From an uncultured Pelagibacteraceae bacterium (GTDB taxonomy: Bacteria; Pseudomonadota; Alphaproteobacteria; Pelagibacterales; Pelagibacteraceae): 36,952 bases of DNA. The stretch lies in NCBI GenBank assembly GCA_902579085.1, contig CACHFK010000006.1, positions 1-36,952 of the forward strand, read 5' to 3'. Both the position numbers and the translations under genes were made by a program. The notes below the pieces were generated by a model. The model was not told the DNA's origin and searched no databases. It saw only the letters and a list, made by a program, of their open reading frames with translations. This document shows positions 36,301 through 36,952 of this stretch, one piece after another (positions within the stretch are counted from its first letter, which is position 1; every line of letters begins with the position of its first letter).

Positions 36301-36952
36301 GTGCATTTTATTAAAAAAAAACCGCAGGAAAAAAGAATTGATCTAGATAATAAGTTAAAATTAAATAAAATTTTAAGAGTTCCAGGAGCTTATAATCCTT
36401 TAACTGCAAAAGTTATTGAGGAAGTTGGGTATGATGCTGTGTATGTTTCTGGTGGAGTTATGTCTAATGACTTAGGTTATCCTGATATTGGTTTAACAAC
36501 ACTTAAAGATGTGAGTAATAGATCAAATCAAATAGCCAGGGTAACCAATCTTCCAACAATAGTTGATATAGATACAGGATTTAAATCTTGTAAAGAAACT
36601 ATTGAGACGTTTGAAAATAATGGAATCTCAGCTGTACATTTAGAAGATCAAATAGCTCAAAAAAGGTGTGGCCACTTAGATAATAAGGAACTTATTTCAA
36701 AAGAAGATATGGTTAATAAAATTAAAGAGTGTGTAAGTTCTAAGAAAGATAAAAATTTTAAAATAATTGCTAGATCTGATGCAAAAAATGTTGAAGGGTT
36801 GGATAAAATGATTGAAAGATGCAAAGCATACATCGATGCCGGTGCTGAAATCATTTTTCCTGAAGCTTTAAAAAATGAAAACGAATTTGAAAAAGTTAGA
36901 AAATCATTAAATAGCTATTTGCTAGCAAATATGACTGAGTTTGGAAAATCAA
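36301..36952 (+). CDS. prpB: 2-methylisocitrate lyase, partial at the right edge
   Basis: Splits 2-methylisocitrate into pyruvate and succinate, the last step of the methylcitrate cycle. I start it at the GTG at 36301-36303, directly after the prpD stop, with AGGA about ten bases upstream. The first in-frame ATG lies beyond the conserved LRVPGAYNPLTAKVIEEVGY segment and would cut it off. 217 codons are visible. Isocitrate-lyase-family motifs are VYVSGGVMSNDLGYPD, IVDIDTGF, AVHLEDQ and the catalytic KRCGH. The C terminus is outside the window. Confidence 0.95.
   Translation, partial: MHFIKKKPQEKRIDLDNKLKLNKILRVPGAYNPLTAKVIEEVGYDAVYVSGGVMSNDLGYPDIGLTTLKDVSNRSNQIARVTNLPTIVDIDTGFKSCKETIETFENNGISAVHLEDQIAQKRCGHLDNKELISKEDMVNKIKECVSSKKDKNFKIIARSDAKNVEGLDKMIERCKAYIDAGAEIIFPEALKNENEFEKVRKSLNSYLLANMTEFGKS

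Overview
This AT-rich window looks like a chromosome segment of a streamlined marine alphaproteobacterium of the SAR11 / Pelagibacterales type. I infer this from the very low G+C, the near-absence of intergenic DNA, the 1- and 4-base overlaps between genes, and the gene set (tRNA-tuf-tRNA-secE-nusG-rpl-rpoB, a pur operon ending in bolA-grxD, citramalate synthase, prpD-prpB). It is not a database result.

Layout. 1-7138 (minus strand) is the translation/transcription operon, in transcription order tRNA-Tyr, tRNA-Gly, tuf, tRNA-Trp, secE, nusG, rplK, rplA, rplJ, rplL, rpoB. rpoB runs off the left edge. rpoB and rplA each carry one extra base in a homopolymer, most likely a sequence error. 7272-8124 holds rlmB and an intact tRNA-Thr. 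8125-10390 is an accessory island of small membrane-protein genes. It is punctuated by two further copies of the tRNA-Thr 3' half. 10394-12168 holds an FkbM-type methyltransferase, nadK and tRNA-Leu. 12169-14090 is a second island: a secreted MORN-repeat protein bracketed by an 87-base duplication of the tRNA-Leu 5' half and its upstream flank. 14097-17120 holds a methyltransferase, azlD-azlC, a gamma-glutamylcyclotransferase and a CinA-domain gene.

17143-24346 (plus strand) is one long unit: sfsA-map-purB-purC-purS-purQ-purL-bolA-grxD. 24376-33985 (minus strand) is core metabolism and translation: a methyltransferase, rpsD, a TrmJ-like methylase, cimA, cysS, nadE, class II DAHP synthase, glmS and a GlmU-like acetyltransferase that lacks the uridyltransferase half. 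34056-36952 (plus strand) holds gph, prpD and the first 217 codons of prpB (methylcitrate cycle).

The most interesting part is the pair of tRNA-linked islands. In both, the duplicated sequence starts in the tRNA anticodon stem-loop. The cargo lies on the minus strand, pointing toward the intact tRNA. Short direct repeats with an 11-base period sit near the element ends. No integrase is present. Both islands also carry a nearly identical 36-base sequence (35 of 36) encoding the start of a signal peptide (MKKLLGIVVLGL). Together this suggests a family of very small, integrase-less, tRNA-targeted elements (411, 1153 and 1861 bp here) that shuttle one to three envelope genes. This is an inference from sequence layout only.
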